A stretch of DNA of 15,444 nucleotides, taken from contig DATGUV010000206.1 in the NCBI GenBank assembly GCA_035301025.1, forward strand, positions 1 to 15,444, given 5' to 3'. Numbering within the stretch: position 1 is the first letter of the stretch; each line of letters opens with the position of its first letter. Positions 14,899-15,444 of the stretch are shown in pieces. The translations under genes and the position numbers were made by a program. The DNA is from CALAMD01 sp035301025 (GTDB lineage: Bacteria; Bacillota; Bacilli; Bacillales; Amphibacillaceae). The notes beneath the pieces are model-generated. The model ran no database searches. It was given only the letters and a program-made list of their open reading frames with translations, and had not been told where the DNA came from.

Positions 14899-15406
14899 AG
14901 TGAGATGGATTGGACTCGGAATCGTATTTGTCATCTTCATTATTTTTAGTATATATCGATATCAACACGTAAATGAACCATTTGAAAATTACTCGATTAG
15001 CGAAGTGGATATGAACGTAGGTGAACCTGTGACAATCGAGGATGTAACGTATGAATTTGGGACACCAATGATTTCCGAGGATGCAGAAAAGTTCACCTAT
15101 GAAATTCCAACGATCATAACGAACGACACTCAACAACCAGTACGTGTTGATTATGAAAACCTGATTATTTACAGTCAGTATCTTGTTCAAAATGGGATTG
15201 CTTTAGATGAAGTTATGAATCATCCTAAAAATGAAGATAGTACTGCCGTGTATAACGGTGTGCCTCCTGGAGAAGAAGATGAAGTTATATTGATGTTCTT
15301 TTTATATAAAGATTGGCACGTTGAAGAGGATACACATGTAGATATGTTCTACCGACATATTCGTGGAGACACAGTTGTAAAATATAAACTTCCCGTAAAT
15401 AATTAG
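14882..15406 (+). CDS. Membrane-anchored extracellular protein, possibly DUF4352-like
   Basis: This protein has 174 residues from ATG 14882. One transmembrane helix lies at about residues 8-25 (WIGLGIVFVIFIIFSIY), and the rest faces out. NVGEPVTIEDVTYEFG, then YEIPTIITNDTQQPVRVDYE and the later VILMFFLYKDW suggest an immunoglobulin-like beta sandwich of the DUF4352 (telokin-like) kind, which is found in anchored or secreted Firmicute proteins. This is a weak match from memory. The frame is open further upstream, but ATG 14882 is preferred because GAGGTGG (14869-14875) is 6 nt upstream and the hydrophobic segment then starts normally. The gene overlaps the ATPase gene by 17 bp, so it is surely cotranslated with it. 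It may be an accessory or immunity component. Confidence 0.8.
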   Translation: MLQSNKVRWIGLGIVFVIFIIFSIYRYQHVNEPFENYSISEVDMNVGEPVTIEDVTYEFGTPMISEDAEKFTYEIPTIITNDTQQPVRVDYENLIIYSQYLVQNGIALDEVMNHPKNEDSTAVYNGVPPGEEDEVILMFFLYKDWHVEEDTHVDMFYRHIRGDTVVKYKLPVNN

Positions 15407-15436
15407 AAAAAAAGAGAGAGCAATCTCTCTTTTTTT
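15407..15436 (+). terminator. Intrinsic terminator of the ABC operon
   Basis: AAAAAAAGAGAG (15407-15418) pairs perfectly over 12 bp with CTCTCTTTTTTT (15425-15436) around a 6-nt loop. The hairpin begins directly after the stop codon of the last gene. The T-run is part of the right arm, so the stem could also act on the other strand. It closes the island's transcription unit at the window edge. Confidence 0.88.
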
Positions 15437-15444
15437 CTGTTTAT

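Noticed and set aside
1..15444. CRISPR arrays, tRNA or rRNA genes, insertion sequences, attachment sites
   Set aside because: No regularly spaced direct repeats, tRNA-like cloverleafs, rRNA sequence, transposase or integrase coding, or target-site duplications were recognised. Island boundaries show no visible flanking repeats within the window.

Overview
The window is low-GC Firmicute DNA, most likely from a Bacillaceae species. FtsZ is 382 aa with the DIPTFLRNR tail. The SEDS protein resembles Bacillus SpoVE more than FtsW. MurE carries the DNPR motif of meso-diaminopimelate ligases, Shine-Dalgarno sequences are strong, and GTG and TTG starts are used. All supported genes lie on the + strand. 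A genus cannot be fixed from the sequence alone; a halophilic or marine-type bacillus is a guess from general resemblance.

Region 1 (1-9910) is the division and cell wall (dcw) cluster: murE (5' end outside the window), murF, mraY, murD, spoVE, divIB, ftsA, ftsZ. MurE, MurF and MurD build the UDP-MurNAc-pentapeptide and MraY loads it onto the lipid carrier. SpoVE is a SEDS glycan polymerase, and DivIB, FtsA and FtsZ belong to the division machinery. murE-murF-mraY-murD are tightly packed. A hairpin region with two exclusive folds separates murD from spoVE. Noncoding gaps of about 250 bp and 200 bp with promoter-like sequences precede divIB and ftsA. murG and murB, and ylxW, ylxX and sbp, which lie in these places in B. 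subtilis, are absent here. A strong intrinsic terminator closes the cluster after ftsZ.

Region 2 (9911-15444) is an accessory island. Bacilli usually have spoIIGA-sigE, or a protease gene followed by them, in this place. The island begins with a small secreted, cysteine-free protein whose C-terminus resembles DUF2712 or lactococcin-972-like secreted proteins, followed by its own terminator. A second transcription unit starts at a perfect -35 box flanked by a 12-bp inverted repeat. It encodes a membrane-anchored extracellular protein, three ABC-2 type membrane subunits (the first broken by a frameshift), an ABC ATPase, and a second membrane-anchored extracellular protein, and it ends at a terminator at the window edge.

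The island's layout suggests export of, or protection against, a secreted peptide or other envelope-active compound: a secreted polypeptide, an ABC exporter, and anchored proteins facing outward. This is inference from context and family resemblance. The frameshift in the first membrane subunit means the system may be inactive in this strain, unless it is a sequencing error or a recoding site.
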